Shown: positions 33,859 to 40,413 of the stretch, piece by piece | Layout: each line of letters begins with the position of its first letter | Numbering within the stretch: the stretch's first letter is position 1 | Assembly (NCBI GenBank): GCA_002298785.1 | Contig: DBMR01000115.1 | Location: 1 to 43,011 of the forward strand | Source of the DNA: Verrucomicrobia subdivision 3 bacterium UBA693 | GTDB lineage: Bacteria > Verrucomicrobiota > Verrucomicrobiia > Limisphaerales > UBA8199 | Length of the DNA: 43,011 bases | Reading direction: 5' to 3' | Program-made: the position numbers and the translations under genes | Notes under the pieces: generated by a model | Databases searched by the model: none | The model's input: only the letters and a program-made list of their open reading frames with translations | Told to the model about the DNA's origin: nothing

Positions 33859-34105
33859 GTTGGGTTCCTTTCTTAGGCTTGGCGGGCGTCAGCAGGCTGG
33901 GGACCAGCCTTGCGATGCTGGTGTCCAGGGCACGGGCGAGCTTCTCCATGTTGTCGATGGAGATATTGCGCTCTCCGCGCTCCACGCCACCAACGTAATT
34001 CCGATGGAGGCCAGATAGTTCCGCAAGGTCTTCCTGTGAAAGACCCTTTGCGACCCTGGCGTTTCGGACGTTCTGAGAGAATAGTTGTCTTGCGCCTAGA
34101 GACAC
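33842..34105 (-). CDS. XRE-family regulator, C-protein-like, of the restriction-modification locus
   Basis: 87-residue helix-turn-helix protein. LSQEDLAELSGLHRNYVGGVERGERN followed by SIDNMEKLARALD is the standard XRE/C-protein fold. Controller proteins of type II systems are this size and directly precede the endonuclease gene. Here the stop overlaps the HEAT-protein start by 17 nt. GTG at 34105 fits the usual C-protein length; the frame is also open to a GTG at 34147, which lies inside the palindrome that is probably its operator. Delayed activation of restriction after entry into a new host is the known role of C proteins; its operation here is inferred from layout. Confidence 0.82.
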   Translation of the reverse strand: MSLGARQLFSQNVRNARVAKGLSQEDLAELSGLHRNYVGGVERGERNISIDNMEKLARALDTSIARLVPSLLTPAKPKKGTQRGTKG

Positions 34106-34136
34106 GCGAGAATGTTCTAGATGATTGGCGAGATTT

Positions 34137-34157
34137 ACTCTACACACTATGAGTGTG
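34137..34157. promoter_or_regulatory. C-box-like palindrome overlapping the methyltransferase start codon
   Basis: Two symmetric elements overlap: ACTC-N10-GAGT (34137-34154) and CACACT-ATG-AGTGTG (34143-34157). On the minus strand this reads ACTCATAGTGTGTAGAGT. From memory, that resembles known controller-protein boxes, which contain ACTCATAGT or GACTTATAGTC half-sites. The central ATG is the methyltransferase start, so binding could repress the methyltransferase and switch on the divergent regulator/HEAT genes. Confidence 0.6.
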
Positions 34158-35174
34158 ATTGCTGAAAAACCTGTTTACACCAGTGAGCTTGGCGCGGCTT
34201 ATTGCGGGGACTCCGTGAAGCTGTTGGCGATGCTGCCGGACGAGAGCGTAAACTTGGTGATGACCTCGCCGCCCTTCGCGTTGCAGCGGGAGAAAGAATA
34301 CCTGGACCGGTCCGGGAACAGGACACAGGAGGACTATGTGGAATGGCTGGCCCGGTTCGGGGAGTTGGTGTTTAGAAAGCTGCGGCCTGACGGGTCGTTT
34401 GTGATCGATATTGGCGGGGCGTACGTGAAGGGAGCACCGGAGCGGGCACTGTATCCGTTCCGGGTGCTGTTGAAGTTCTGTGACGAGCTTGGGTTCAAAC
34501 TGGCGCAAGATTTCTACTGGCATAATCCTGCAAAGCTGCCTTCGCCTATCGAGTGGGTTAACAAGCGGAAGCTGCGGGCAAAGGATTCCGTGAACACGGT
34601 TTGGTGGTTTTCGAAAAATGCGTGGCCAAAAGCGGATGTCAGGAAAGTGCTGGCTCCTTACAGTGCCAGAATGAAGAAGCTCATACAAGACCCTGCCGCC
34701 TTCTACACACCGGCGAAGCGGCCGAGCGGCCATGACATCGCTGATACTTTTGGCAAGGACAACGGCGGGGCAATTCCCCCCAATCTTCTGCAAATCCCTA
34801 ACACGGAAAGTAATGGGCCCTACTTGAGGGCGTGTAAGGTGGTCGGGGCGCAACAACACCCCGCACGCTTTCCGGCAAAATTACCTGAGTTCTTTATTCG
34901 GTTCCTGACCGAGCCCGATGACCTAGTGGTGGATATCTTTGCCGGCTCGAACACCACGGGGGCGGTGGCGGAAGCGGAACGGCGCCGGTGGCTTGCGTTC
35001 GACGTGAGCTTGGAATACTTGGCGGCGTCGGCTTTCCGATTTGTTGACGCGGATCTTCCGGAAGGAACAATGGTCGAGATGTATAGGGCGACGTTAAGAG
35101 GCGACACTTTTGATACGAGAGCTTTTGTGGGACAAGGTGTGCTTCTGGAAACACCTACAGGAATAAGGCCATGA
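34149..35174 (+). CDS. PvuII-type N4-cytosine DNA methyltransferase (beta class)
   Basis: 341-residue DNA methyltransferase with catalytic motif TSPPF (residues 39-43) near the N-terminus and the SAM-binding FAGSNTTG motif (264-271) near the C-terminus, the beta-class order. TSPPF is typical of N4-cytosine enzymes. Long blocks match what I remember of M.PvuII (CAGCTG): SPPFALQR.KEY, KLPSPIEWVNKRK, NTVWWFSK, RPSGHDI, HPARFPAKLPEFFIR and LTEPDDLVVDIF. The target may thus be CAGCTG or a related sequence, but this cannot be read from the protein alone. It starts at ATG 34149, inside the palindrome, and overlaps the DUF2513 gene by 4 nt at its end. Confidence 0.93.
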   Translation: MSVIAEKPVYTSELGAAYCGDSVKLLAMLPDESVNLVMTSPPFALQREKEYLDRSGNRTQEDYVEWLARFGELVFRKLRPDGSFVIDIGGAYVKGAPERALYPFRVLLKFCDELGFKLAQDFYWHNPAKLPSPIEWVNKRKLRAKDSVNTVWWFSKNAWPKADVRKVLAPYSARMKKLIQDPAAFYTPAKRPSGHDIADTFGKDNGGAIPPNLLQIPNTESNGPYLRACKVVGAQQHPARFPAKLPEFFIRFLTEPDDLVVDIFAGSNTTGAVAEAERRRWLAFDVSLEYLAASAFRFVDADLPEGTMVEMYRATLRGDTFDTRAFVGQGVLLETPTGIRP

Positions 35175-35521
35175 AACGCGATATGGAACTGATCCGGCTG
35201 CAAATGCTCCGGGTCGAGGCGGAGGAGCCGGAGCCGGACCTTAGTAGCTACTCGGAAGAGCAGAAGATTTACCACATGGCTCTTTGCATCGAGGCGGGGC
35301 TTGTCGATGGCGTCATCCAGACAGATGCCAACGGCTATCCGAGTGGCACCGTGGCTATTCGGCTCACTTGGCAGGGGCATGAATTCTTAGACGCAGCGCG
35401 AAATGATACGCTTTGGAAGAAGACGCTAGGGCACCTCAAGAAGGCCGGTGTCGCGGTGACGCTCCCCGTTCTTGAGGATCTCCTGAAGAAGGGCGCGAAG
35501 GAACTCCTCGGACTGCCGTAG
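35171..35521 (+). CDS. DUF2513-family protein, coupled to the methyltransferase
   Basis: 116-residue protein matching DUF2513 by eye. It opens MKRDMELIRLQMLRVEAEE, then has EQKIYHMALCIEAGLVDGV, the core LTWQGHEFLDAARNDTLWKKT and a basic C-terminus. The function of the family is unknown, and members occur in phages and accessory DNA. The ATG overlaps the methyltransferase stop codon (ATGA), so both are made from one transcript and it can be counted part of the restriction-modification locus. A hairpin terminator follows 79 bp downstream. Confidence 0.82.
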   Translation: MKRDMELIRLQMLRVEAEEPEPDLSSYSEEQKIYHMALCIEAGLVDGVIQTDANGYPSGTVAIRLTWQGHEFLDAARNDTLWKKTLGHLKKAGVAVTLPVLEDLLKKGAKELLGLP

Positions 35522-35599
35522 TCTGGCGGTCGGCCTCCTCTCCGCGGCCCTCTCCTCCTGGAAGAAGCGAGGGAGAAAACAGCTCCGCAGACGGTTTAC

Positions 35600-35640
35600 C
35601 CAGGGTGGCGTACTACCGTACTTACCCTGGCCTATTTTCT
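35600..35640 (+). terminator. Terminator between convergent DUF2513 and DUF3800 genes
   Basis: CCAGGGT (35600-35606) pairs with ACCCTGG (35624-35630), with an inner GTAC/GTAC pair. It is followed on the plus strand by CCTATTTTCTTTT. The fold is symmetric and lies directly beside the DUF3800 stop codon, so it may act in both directions. Confidence 0.65.
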
Positions 35641-36537
35641 TTTGCCCCTACCGGGCCGGTCTTTTGGGGGCTTATAAGCGGGATGGCTGGTAATTGCCTT
35701 CATTGCTTGATCATAGGTCGCATCTTCCGGGACCACATAAAACCGTCTTAGAATCGCTTCTCTTTCGCGGTCGCTAAGCCCCGCAGTCCACGCATCCATC
35801 TTGCGGAAAAGTATTGTGTCGAGTTTTTCCCATGACTTGGACAGGTCGAAAGTCACCAGGTCCTCCATCCTTTGGCGAATACGATAGGCCGCCATGTCCG
35901 CAGCCTGGAGGGGCAAATGGTGCTTCTTGGAAGCGAACGAAATCTCCTTGAAATGCCTGTTTCTAATGCGGCTGGAAGCGAATGCATCCTCAATAAGCCT
36001 CCTCCATTGCGGATCGTCGGAGTAGTCAAAGACAAATGCTATCGGTTGTCTTTTCAGCGGTGCACGCTCCCTGTTGACGGCTGAAACGACCGAGCCGAAG
36101 AAGTGCTCGATACAAAGCTCCTGCGCACTGCTGGGTTCCCTGGTCAGTCCATCTGCCTTGTCTTCTACAAGCAGCTTTGCTGGGACGTACCCTCCAATCA
36201 TCAACGCCTGGCCGGATGCGGCGACTTCGGCAAGCTCAAATAGAAATGCATCGAGCTTGGGTTGGTCCCAATCCCGATACGGATTCTTCTTCAGAAATTC
36301 AGAACTGGCTCGCCGCTTCCCTCTGACAACCGCCGAAGCGTCAGCCCATTCCCGGAAATGAAAATAGGGGGCGGCGTATTTGTCCAAACCCTTCTGCCAT
36401 GCAACGCAGAACTGACTCCATTCGTCCTGTAGCGCGATCCAGCCAGCGATAATTAGAACTTCAGAGTCTCTACCACTATGAGACTCGTCAGCGTATGCGA
36501 CGAGTTTCACAGCAGCCTCCAAAGCGGGCTGCCCCAT
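35632..36537 (-). CDS. DUF3800 family protein
   Basis: 301-residue protein from ATG 36537. The open frame runs upstream to 36885, but the extra part is low-complexity and lacks family features. The DUF3800 marks are VKLVAYADESHSG (acidic pair at residues 17-18), LIIAGWIALQDEW, FVFDYSDD in the middle and HLPLQAADMAAYRIRQ near the C-terminus. The family has a predicted RNase H-like fold with conserved acidic residues and is frequent in phages and defence islands, with no firmly established function. It is convergent with the DUF2513 gene and lies at the right edge of the restriction-modification cargo. Confidence 0.82.
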   Translation of the reverse strand: MGQPALEAAVKLVAYADESHSGRDSEVLIIAGWIALQDEWSQFCVAWQKGLDKYAAPYFHFREWADASAVVRGKRRASSEFLKKNPYRDWDQPKLDAFLFELAEVAASGQALMIGGYVPAKLLVEDKADGLTREPSSAQELCIEHFFGSVVSAVNRERAPLKRQPIAFVFDYSDDPQWRRLIEDAFASSRIRNRHFKEISFASKKHHLPLQAADMAAYRIRQRMEDLVTFDLSKSWEKLDTILFRKMDAWTAGLSDREREAILRRFYVVPEDATYDQAMKAITSHPAYKPPKDRPGRGKRK

Positions 36538-36937
36538 GGACGGGGTGGCTTGCTCATAGCTGATGATGCCGCGCCTCCTTTTTGGGAGGCAAGCATAAAG
36601 CCCGGGACAACACATATTCGAGGCGCAGCCGGAATCTAGGGAACAGGGACATTGGGAAAGGTTGCAGTTCCGCGCAGAGTCAGCAACCGGTGAATGAGGG
36701 AAATGCCAGCGGGTGGCGCGGGTGGCGTGCGGCTCCGGATTTTTGAGGAAAAGGCGGTGCTGCGGTGCTGCGGGTGAAAGGGTGTCAAAGGGTTTGTGCG
36801 AAATTTTTGTCCCGCGCAGGGGGCACGGAGTCCCGCCGGGTCCCGGCGATGCCGGACGGGTTGGCGGGGGCCGCGTTTTTGGCAAAAAGCGGTGTTAGGG
36901 TGGGAGCGTGAAAGGCGAAAAGTAAAAGGCAGAAATT
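36538..36937. other. 400-bp gap between the DUF3800 gene and the scaffold remnant
   Basis: No gene was recognised. It holds a small hairpin GCCTCC...GGAGGC (36573-36590) in the DUF3800 leader, a GC-rich stretch with short GCTGCGGT iterations (about 36757-36775), and a heptamer array at the right end. Confidence 0.5.
36910..36937 (+). repeat. Heptamer tandem repeat (AAAAGGC type), four units
   Basis: Units GAAAGGC, GAAAAGT, AAAAGGC, AGAAATT run exactly up to the ATG at 36938. AAGGC may double as a weak ribosome-binding site. Different sequence but the same 7-bp period and copy number as the arrays at 31.2, 31.4 and 42.9 kb. Confidence 0.6.
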
Positions 36938-37474
36938 ATGGCACTTAAGTTTCGAGCAAAGTCCAAGGATGAAATCCCCGCGGACCAGCAGGCGTTCTAT
37001 GTAGAGCGTGATGGTGCCTGGGTGCTGGACGTGGATGGTGCGGTGGACCCAGCCTCCGTTGAGGAACTACGGCGGGCAAGCAAAGCCCGGCTGGAGGAGT
37101 TCCGCCAAACCAATGTCACTCTCATGCGCGAGCGGGATGAACTGAAGCAGCGTTTCGAGCGCAGCGAGTCCGACCAGGTCCGCGCCATCGCCCTTGCGGC
37201 GCCGGCCGGTGCCCGTGCGGATCGACACCTCGTGAAAATGCGTCACCTCAGCCGCAACCGCGCAGGGCGCCCAAGCCGTTTCGCTTCAGCGGCTGCCGTT
37301 CGGTTTTTGTTTGCCCCTGTCAAATCGCAGGCGCAGGTTACCTCCGATGTGCACTGCAGGCAGCTCCCCGCAGATTGCGGCCCTGGCCCACAGAGGTTCG
37401 GGATCCTCAGCTTGGGCACGCGCGCGGTCGGTGGCCGTCGCCCAGACCCCGCTTCTCAATACTATCCACTGTAG
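36938..37474 (+). pseudogene. Truncated phage scaffold-like gene fused to repeat sequence
   Basis: The first 81 residues (MALKFRAKSKDEIPADQQAF... to about RFERSESD) are hydrophilic and helical, like small phage morphogenesis/scaffold-type proteins in prophages of this group. I recall the opening LKFRAKSKDEIPA but not a firm family name. From position 37181 the DNA is a copy of a repeat found again at 40093, and the remaining 97 residues (IALAAPAGARADRHLVKM...) are read-through of that repeat. The original gene therefore ends at the repeat junction and is broken. Confidence 0.65.
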
Positions 37475-37597
37475 TTGCGACGTCGTGGGCTCAGCGGCTC
37501 AGTTCAACCCGAGTGTATCCGCCATGCCCTGCTACGTGCCTGGTCACAGCCACGATTTCCTACAGGGCCCGGCGGATACACTCGCTAAGGGTTCGGC
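37181..37597 (+). repeat. Copy 1 of a mosaic repeat of about 415 bp
   Basis: The first 135 bp (37181-37315) match copy 2 (40093 onward) at all but about four positions. The following 185 bp are strongly diverged yet the same length. The last part matches again (GGCTCAGCGGCTCAGT, CAACCCGAGTGTATCCGCC, GGCGGATACACTC). It forms the left border of the cassette-like array and interrupts a phage gene. Confidence 0.8.
37502..37597 (+). other. attC-like site 1
   Basis: R''-like box GTTCAAC (37502-37508, matches RYYYAAC). A 13-bp perfect stem GAGTGTATCCGCC (37511-37523) with GGCGGATACACTC (37571-37583), then GTTCGGC (37591-37597) as an R'-like box (one mismatch to GTTRRRY). It lies 15 nt before the first cassette-type ATG. 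Confidence 0.55.
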
Positions 37598-37612
37598 AGT
37601 TTGACTCACACC

Positions 37613-38029
37613 ATGCCATACGACGCCGACTATTACGCGGAGATCCGAGACCGTCGTCGCAAAGAGGTTCTCAGGATGGGCGCCTCTCTAATGAGCAATA
37701 CGAAGTGGCGAGAGGTGTTGCAGTGCGCAGCCTCGCATGGCTTGTGGTATCAGGTTGCACTTGTCGGCGATTCTGCCGGCCGTGATCGCGAGAGGTTGCG
37801 TCCGCCGATTCCGCCCTTGAAGTTTTTGGACCATATGGTTGCCGACCCCGGGCTGACCGGGGGTGGCCCGCATGAGTATTGGGAGATTTTGTGGGTGCGG
37901 TATCCGCGCATATTCCGAAATCGGGCGCTTGATGCCTTCCTCGCGTCCGTTCAGGCTTTTGGTGTGCTCCCGTTGGTTGCGACAGACGCACACGTTGAGA
38001 TTAGAGGTTATGAGAAGCCAACCGCCTAA
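37613..38029 (+). CDS. Hypothetical cassette-type protein 1
   Basis: 138-residue soluble protein of unknown function, ATG 37613 (an in-frame TTG at 37601 is less likely). The N-terminus is charged (MPYDADYYAEIRDRRRKEVL). The middle has WYQVALVGDSAGRDRERL and the C-terminal part EYWEILWVRYPRIFRNRALD. No signal peptide, membrane segment or known motif was seen. Its stop codon TAA lies within GCCTAAC, a perfect RYYYAAC box, supporting cassette origin. Confidence 0.65.
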   Translation: MPYDADYYAEIRDRRRKEVLRMGASLMSNTKWREVLQCAASHGLWYQVALVGDSAGRDRERLRPPIPPLKFLDHMVADPGLTGGGPHEYWEILWVRYPRIFRNRALDAFLASVQAFGVLPLVATDAHVEIRGYEKPTA

Positions 38030-38098
38030 CCCTGCGATGACATCGCTGTTCCAAAGCAGAGGCTATGAGCACTGGTTCCGTGATCCGAGTCGTTCGGC
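38024..38098 (+). other. attC-like site 2
   Basis: GCCTAAC (38024-38030), containing the stop codon of the preceding gene, and GTTCGGC (38092-38098), 4 nt before the next ATG. The two boxes pair except at the central position. The inner stem is imperfect (CTGCGATGA against TGATCCGAG). 75 bp in all. Confidence 0.5.
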
Positions 38099-38101
38099 GA
38101 T

Positions 38102-38641
38102 ATGAATAGCAGTCAAGAAAACCGAACACTGAGTCTGATGCTCGAGAAGCATTTGGGCATCCGCGTCGCTGCCGAGCGGTTGGAAGAAAGGAAGACATTT
38201 GGTGATCTGCTCAGCATCGTTCTTCCATTGTTGCCCGCTCCCGGAAGAACCTACTTGGAGCAGCGGACTCTGGATGACAAGGTAGCCAAAATCCAGATGG
38301 CCAGTCACAGGCGGACCCGTCGCGACGTGATATTCAACTTTGTGTGCCTCAGATGCCACAACCGGCTGGGTGCCGAGGCTGTGCGCCTTGCAAACGAGCG
38401 TTGGCTTGCCTTCCTTGTGGACGCCAAGGGCGCATCTGCGCCCTTGGTCGGGAGGTTGATTCGCAACCTTCACGCGGTCTGCCCGAGTTGCGGTTGCGAC
38501 TACACCTATAGTGCCTCGGAGTGTCTCTTGAGGGTTCGAGAAAGAAACGGCGACGCCGAACCCGGCGCTCCACCGAGTGGCGACCCCGCCACGCCGGTTG
38601 GCAATTCGGGAGTCAGCGAGGGGCCGCCATCGGTGAGCTGA
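38102..38641 (+). CDS. Hypothetical cassette-type protein 2 with zinc-ribbon-like cysteines
   Basis: 179-residue protein. Residues 60-145 contain FVCLRCHNRLG and VCPSCGCDYTY, two CxxC pairs about 47 residues apart, suggesting a bound metal ion. The N-terminal 60 residues are helical and charged. The C-terminal tail after the second pair is Pro/Gly/Ser-rich and is encoded by a repeat that occurs again at 42642, so the true gene may have gained its tail from the recombination site. Function unknown; a nucleic-acid-binding or adaptor role is only a guess from the cysteine pattern. Confidence 0.65.
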   Translation: MNSSQENRTLSLMLEKHLGIRVAAERLEERKTFGDLLSIVLPLLPAPGRTYLEQRTLDDKVAKIQMASHRRTRRDVIFNFVCLRCHNRLGAEAVRLANERWLAFLVDAKGASAPLVGRLIRNLHAVCPSCGCDYTYSASECLLRVRERNGDAEPGAPPSGDPATPVGNSGVSEGPPSVS

Positions 38642-38643
38642 TG
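38564..38643 (+). repeat. 80-bp hairpin repeat, copy A
   Basis: About 87% identical to 42642-42721. It encodes the last 26 residues of the preceding gene (ending GNSGVSEGPPSVS) and can fold through CACCGAGTGGC... and ...GCCATCGGTG. GTTGGC (38645-38650) follows. It may be an attC variant whose left half overlaps the coding region. Confidence 0.65.
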
Positions 38644-38663
38644 CGTTGGCATCACTACGCGCT

Positions 38664-39005
38664 GTGAAATTTATTCGCAAAGACAAAAACCTCACGGCAT
38701 CGGCACTCTTTGGCGTCGCAGCCATTCAGCTTATCATCGCAGGCATCGACTGGTTTCTTCACGGCTTCCAGTTTGACCGGCTTGGCTGGATTGATTGGCT
38801 TTTCCCGCTCAGCGGAGCTATCTACATAACGTTGGGAATTGCTGCTCGCCGGATTCGTCTCTTAGCGGCCATTATCGGCGGCGTGTTTTACGCGGCTTTT
38901 TTTGGGGGGATTTCGGACCTGTTGTTTATCTTCAAGATTCCCGTCGTGATTCTTTTACTAGTCGCAGTGGTTTCGGCGCTGAAGCGTCTGCCGGCAGAGA
39001 CGTGA
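38664..39005 (+). CDS. Hypothetical membrane protein, cassette-type 3
   Basis: 113-residue membrane protein from GTG 38664 (in-frame TTG at 38646 possible). A basic start (VKFIRKDKN) is followed by three or four hydrophobic segments (SALFGVAAIQLIIAGIDWFL, LFPLSGAIYITLGIAA, AAIIGGVFYAAFFGGISDLLF, IPVVILLLVAVVSAL). No known domain. Small multi-span proteins are common in integron cassettes. Confidence 0.62.
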   Translation: MKFIRKDKNLTASALFGVAAIQLIIAGIDWFLHGFQFDRLGWIDWLFPLSGAIYITLGIAARRIRLLAAIIGGVFYAAFFGGISDLLFIFKIPVVILLLVAVVSALKRLPAET

Positions 39006-39024
39006 GTTTGACTATGACCGTGAT

Positions 39025-39118
39025 GCCTAATACGCTGCGACGATCCCGACCATCGCGTCACTGTTGCAGTCCACGCGTCCCGCGGGCCGGGTCGCCGGGT
39101 CGCTGACGGCATTGCGCT
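39025..39118 (+). other. attC-like region 3, weak
   Basis: GCCTAAT (39025-39031) resembles an R'' box. CTGCGACGATCCCGACC can pair loosely with GGGTCGCCGGGTCGCTGA before the next gene. No GTT-containing R' box is present. Listed because of its position between two same-strand cassette-type genes. Confidence 0.3.
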
Positions 39119-39382
39119 ATGAGAGTTATTTTGATCATTGGAGCATCAGTCTGTTGCGTGATTGGTTTGCTCACGGGTTTTACTTTGGCCATCGTGCTTC
39201 TTTCCGTCAGGACAGATAATGTGGCGCTTTGGGCTGCATACTTTTTGCTGGCTTTTGCGCCATTGATTATCCTTAGTAGCTCGGATCCTCAATCAAGTCC
39301 CCGATGGCGGTATGCTATCGCTGGACTGGTAGAATTGTTTGTGATTGGATTGTTCGTGCTGAAGGCGTTTCTGAGGTTGTGA
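39119..39382 (+). CDS. Hypothetical membrane protein, cassette-type 4
   Basis: 87-residue protein with three hydrophobic segments (VILIIGASVCCVIGLLTGFT, ALWAAYFLLAFAPLIILS, AIAGLVELFVIGLFVLKAFL) and almost no soluble part. The ATG at 39119 follows ATTGCGCT directly. No family recognised. Confidence 0.6.
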   Translation: MRVILIIGASVCCVIGLLTGFTLAIVLLSVRTDNVALWAAYFLLAFAPLIILSSSDPQSSPRWRYAIAGLVELFVIGLFVLKAFLRL

Positions 39383-39402
39383 TTTAAGAGGATGGCCATG
39401 CC

Positions 39403-39493
39403 GCCTAATCTTTGCTGCAGCGAATGCTCTGGGGGCGTCTTGGTTCCAAGCCGGAGCCCCTCGGCGGCGCGTCGCTGAGCGTTTTCGTTGTCG
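39403..39493 (+). other. attC-like site 4
   Basis: GCCTAAT (39403-39409) and GTTGTCG (39487-39493) flank an imperfect stem (GCAGCGAATGCTC with GAGCGTTTTCGTTG). The right end GGCGGCGCGTCGCT...TCGTTGT is shared with the site before the methyltransferase at 41887. The next ATG is 3 nt downstream. Confidence 0.45.
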
Positions 39494-39496
39494 AAT

Positions 39497-39841
39497 ATGC
39501 AGCCGACGTCCTACAGCGCTTTGACGGAAGCTTTGGCGAAGCTCGGATTTGTGGGCCAGCTGCAAAACGAGGACATGCTGGTAGTTTCCGCCCAACAGGG
39601 CCCAGTCTGGCCGAATCGCGGCAATAGCTTCTGGCTTTGTCGCAAGCAAGGCACTTGGTATCTGAGCACGTGGCTGCCCGCTGGCTACAGGGTTCCGCTA
39701 GACCAGGACCTTGTGTCGCTCTGCGCAGCGTGTATGGGCCGTTCATCGGCTATGTATCGAGTTCCACCTGAGGTCATTCAACGGTTCGGACTTGAGGAGC
39801 TTGAGGACAACGAATACGAGCGGCTATTTCCGAGCGGCTAA
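39497..39841 (+). CDS. Hypothetical cassette-type protein 5
   Basis: 114-residue soluble protein from ATG 39497. It contains GPVWPNRGNSFWLCRKQGTWYLSTW, then a hydrophobic-aromatic core and an acidic C-terminus (EELEDNEYERLFPSG). No recognised family. The stop TAA lies in GGCTAAC (39836-39842), one mismatch from RYYYAAC. Confidence 0.65.
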   Translation: MQPTSYSALTEALAKLGFVGQLQNEDMLVVSAQQGPVWPNRGNSFWLCRKQGTWYLSTWLPAGYRVPLDQDLVSLCAACMGRSSAMYRVPPEVIQRFGLEELEDNEYERLFPSG

Positions 39842-39912
39842 CCACACCATTCAGCGGCTGCGAGCCAGCTGTTCAGGTCACCTGCGGATCTCATCTCATT
39901 GGCCGCTGGCTC
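39836..39912 (+). other. attC-like site 5, right end unclear
   Basis: GGCTAAC (39836-39842) followed by GAGCCAGC (39862-39869) pairing with GCTGGCTC (39905-39912). A clear R' box was not found. Confidence 0.35.
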
Positions 39913-40413
39913 TCACCCCTGATGCTGATCGTCGTCCCGAACCCCGCAGGGTTTCATCCTTTAGCCCAGGGTTGCCCGCCGCCCCATCCGCCGAAGCCTC
40001 GGCGAAGGCGGAAGCCCCTCGGCGAAGGCGGGGCTACCCTGGGCGACCACCCCACCATCCAACCCAACCCTGAAAGGGTTTCATCCCCCTCCCGCGCCAT
40101 CGCCCTTGCGGCGCCAACCGGTGCCCGTGCGGATCGATACCTTGTGAAAATGCGTCACCTCAGCCGCAACCGCGCAGGGCGCCCAAGCCGTTTCGCTTCA
40201 GCGGCTGCCGTTCGGTTTTTGTTTGCCTGCGCCCAAGCGCCAGCGCAGGCTACCTCGGATGGGCAGTATAGACACATTTGCGGAGGTTGCGGCTCGTGCG
40301 GGCGCCACTGCGGTCGCCGCGAACCAGCGCCGCCAGCAGTCCGCAGGCATTGCCGGGGCCCGCATGGGGAATACTCTCCAATGTAACTTGGACCTCGCGG
40401 GCTCAGCGGCTCA
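39842..40413. other. Repeat-rich region without a convincing gene
   Basis: About 570 bp made up of an attC-like stem, a compound inverted repeat (39940-40086) and copy 2 of the mosaic repeat. Open frames crossing it translate GC-rich repeats and show no family features. Confidence 0.5.
39940..40086. repeat. Compound dispersed repeat (AACCC...GGGTTTCATCC with internal stem)
   Basis: AACCC-N4-GGGTTTCATCC (39940-39959) recurs in slightly altered form at 40066-40086. Between them GCCCAGGGTTGCCC (39964-39977) pairs with GGGCTACCCTGGGC (40031-40044) at 13 of 14 positions. A CCTCGGCGAAGGCGG unit is duplicated in the loop. It looks like a dispersed repeat of the kind seen many times per genome in this phylum. 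Confidence 0.65.

Noticed and set aside
36573..36590. Hairpin GCCTCC...GGAGGC in the DUF3800 leader as a terminator or riboswitch
   Set aside because: The six-pair stem has no following T-tract in either direction and no larger conserved fold around it.
38063..38725. 220-codon minus-strand frame in the cassette array
   Set aside because: It overlaps two plus-strand genes and a repeat, crosses cassette borders, and has no family features.
39922..40386. 154-codon plus-strand frame between cassettes
   Set aside because: Its translation runs through a dispersed repeat and the mosaic repeat and shows only low-complexity Pro/Arg/Ala sequence.
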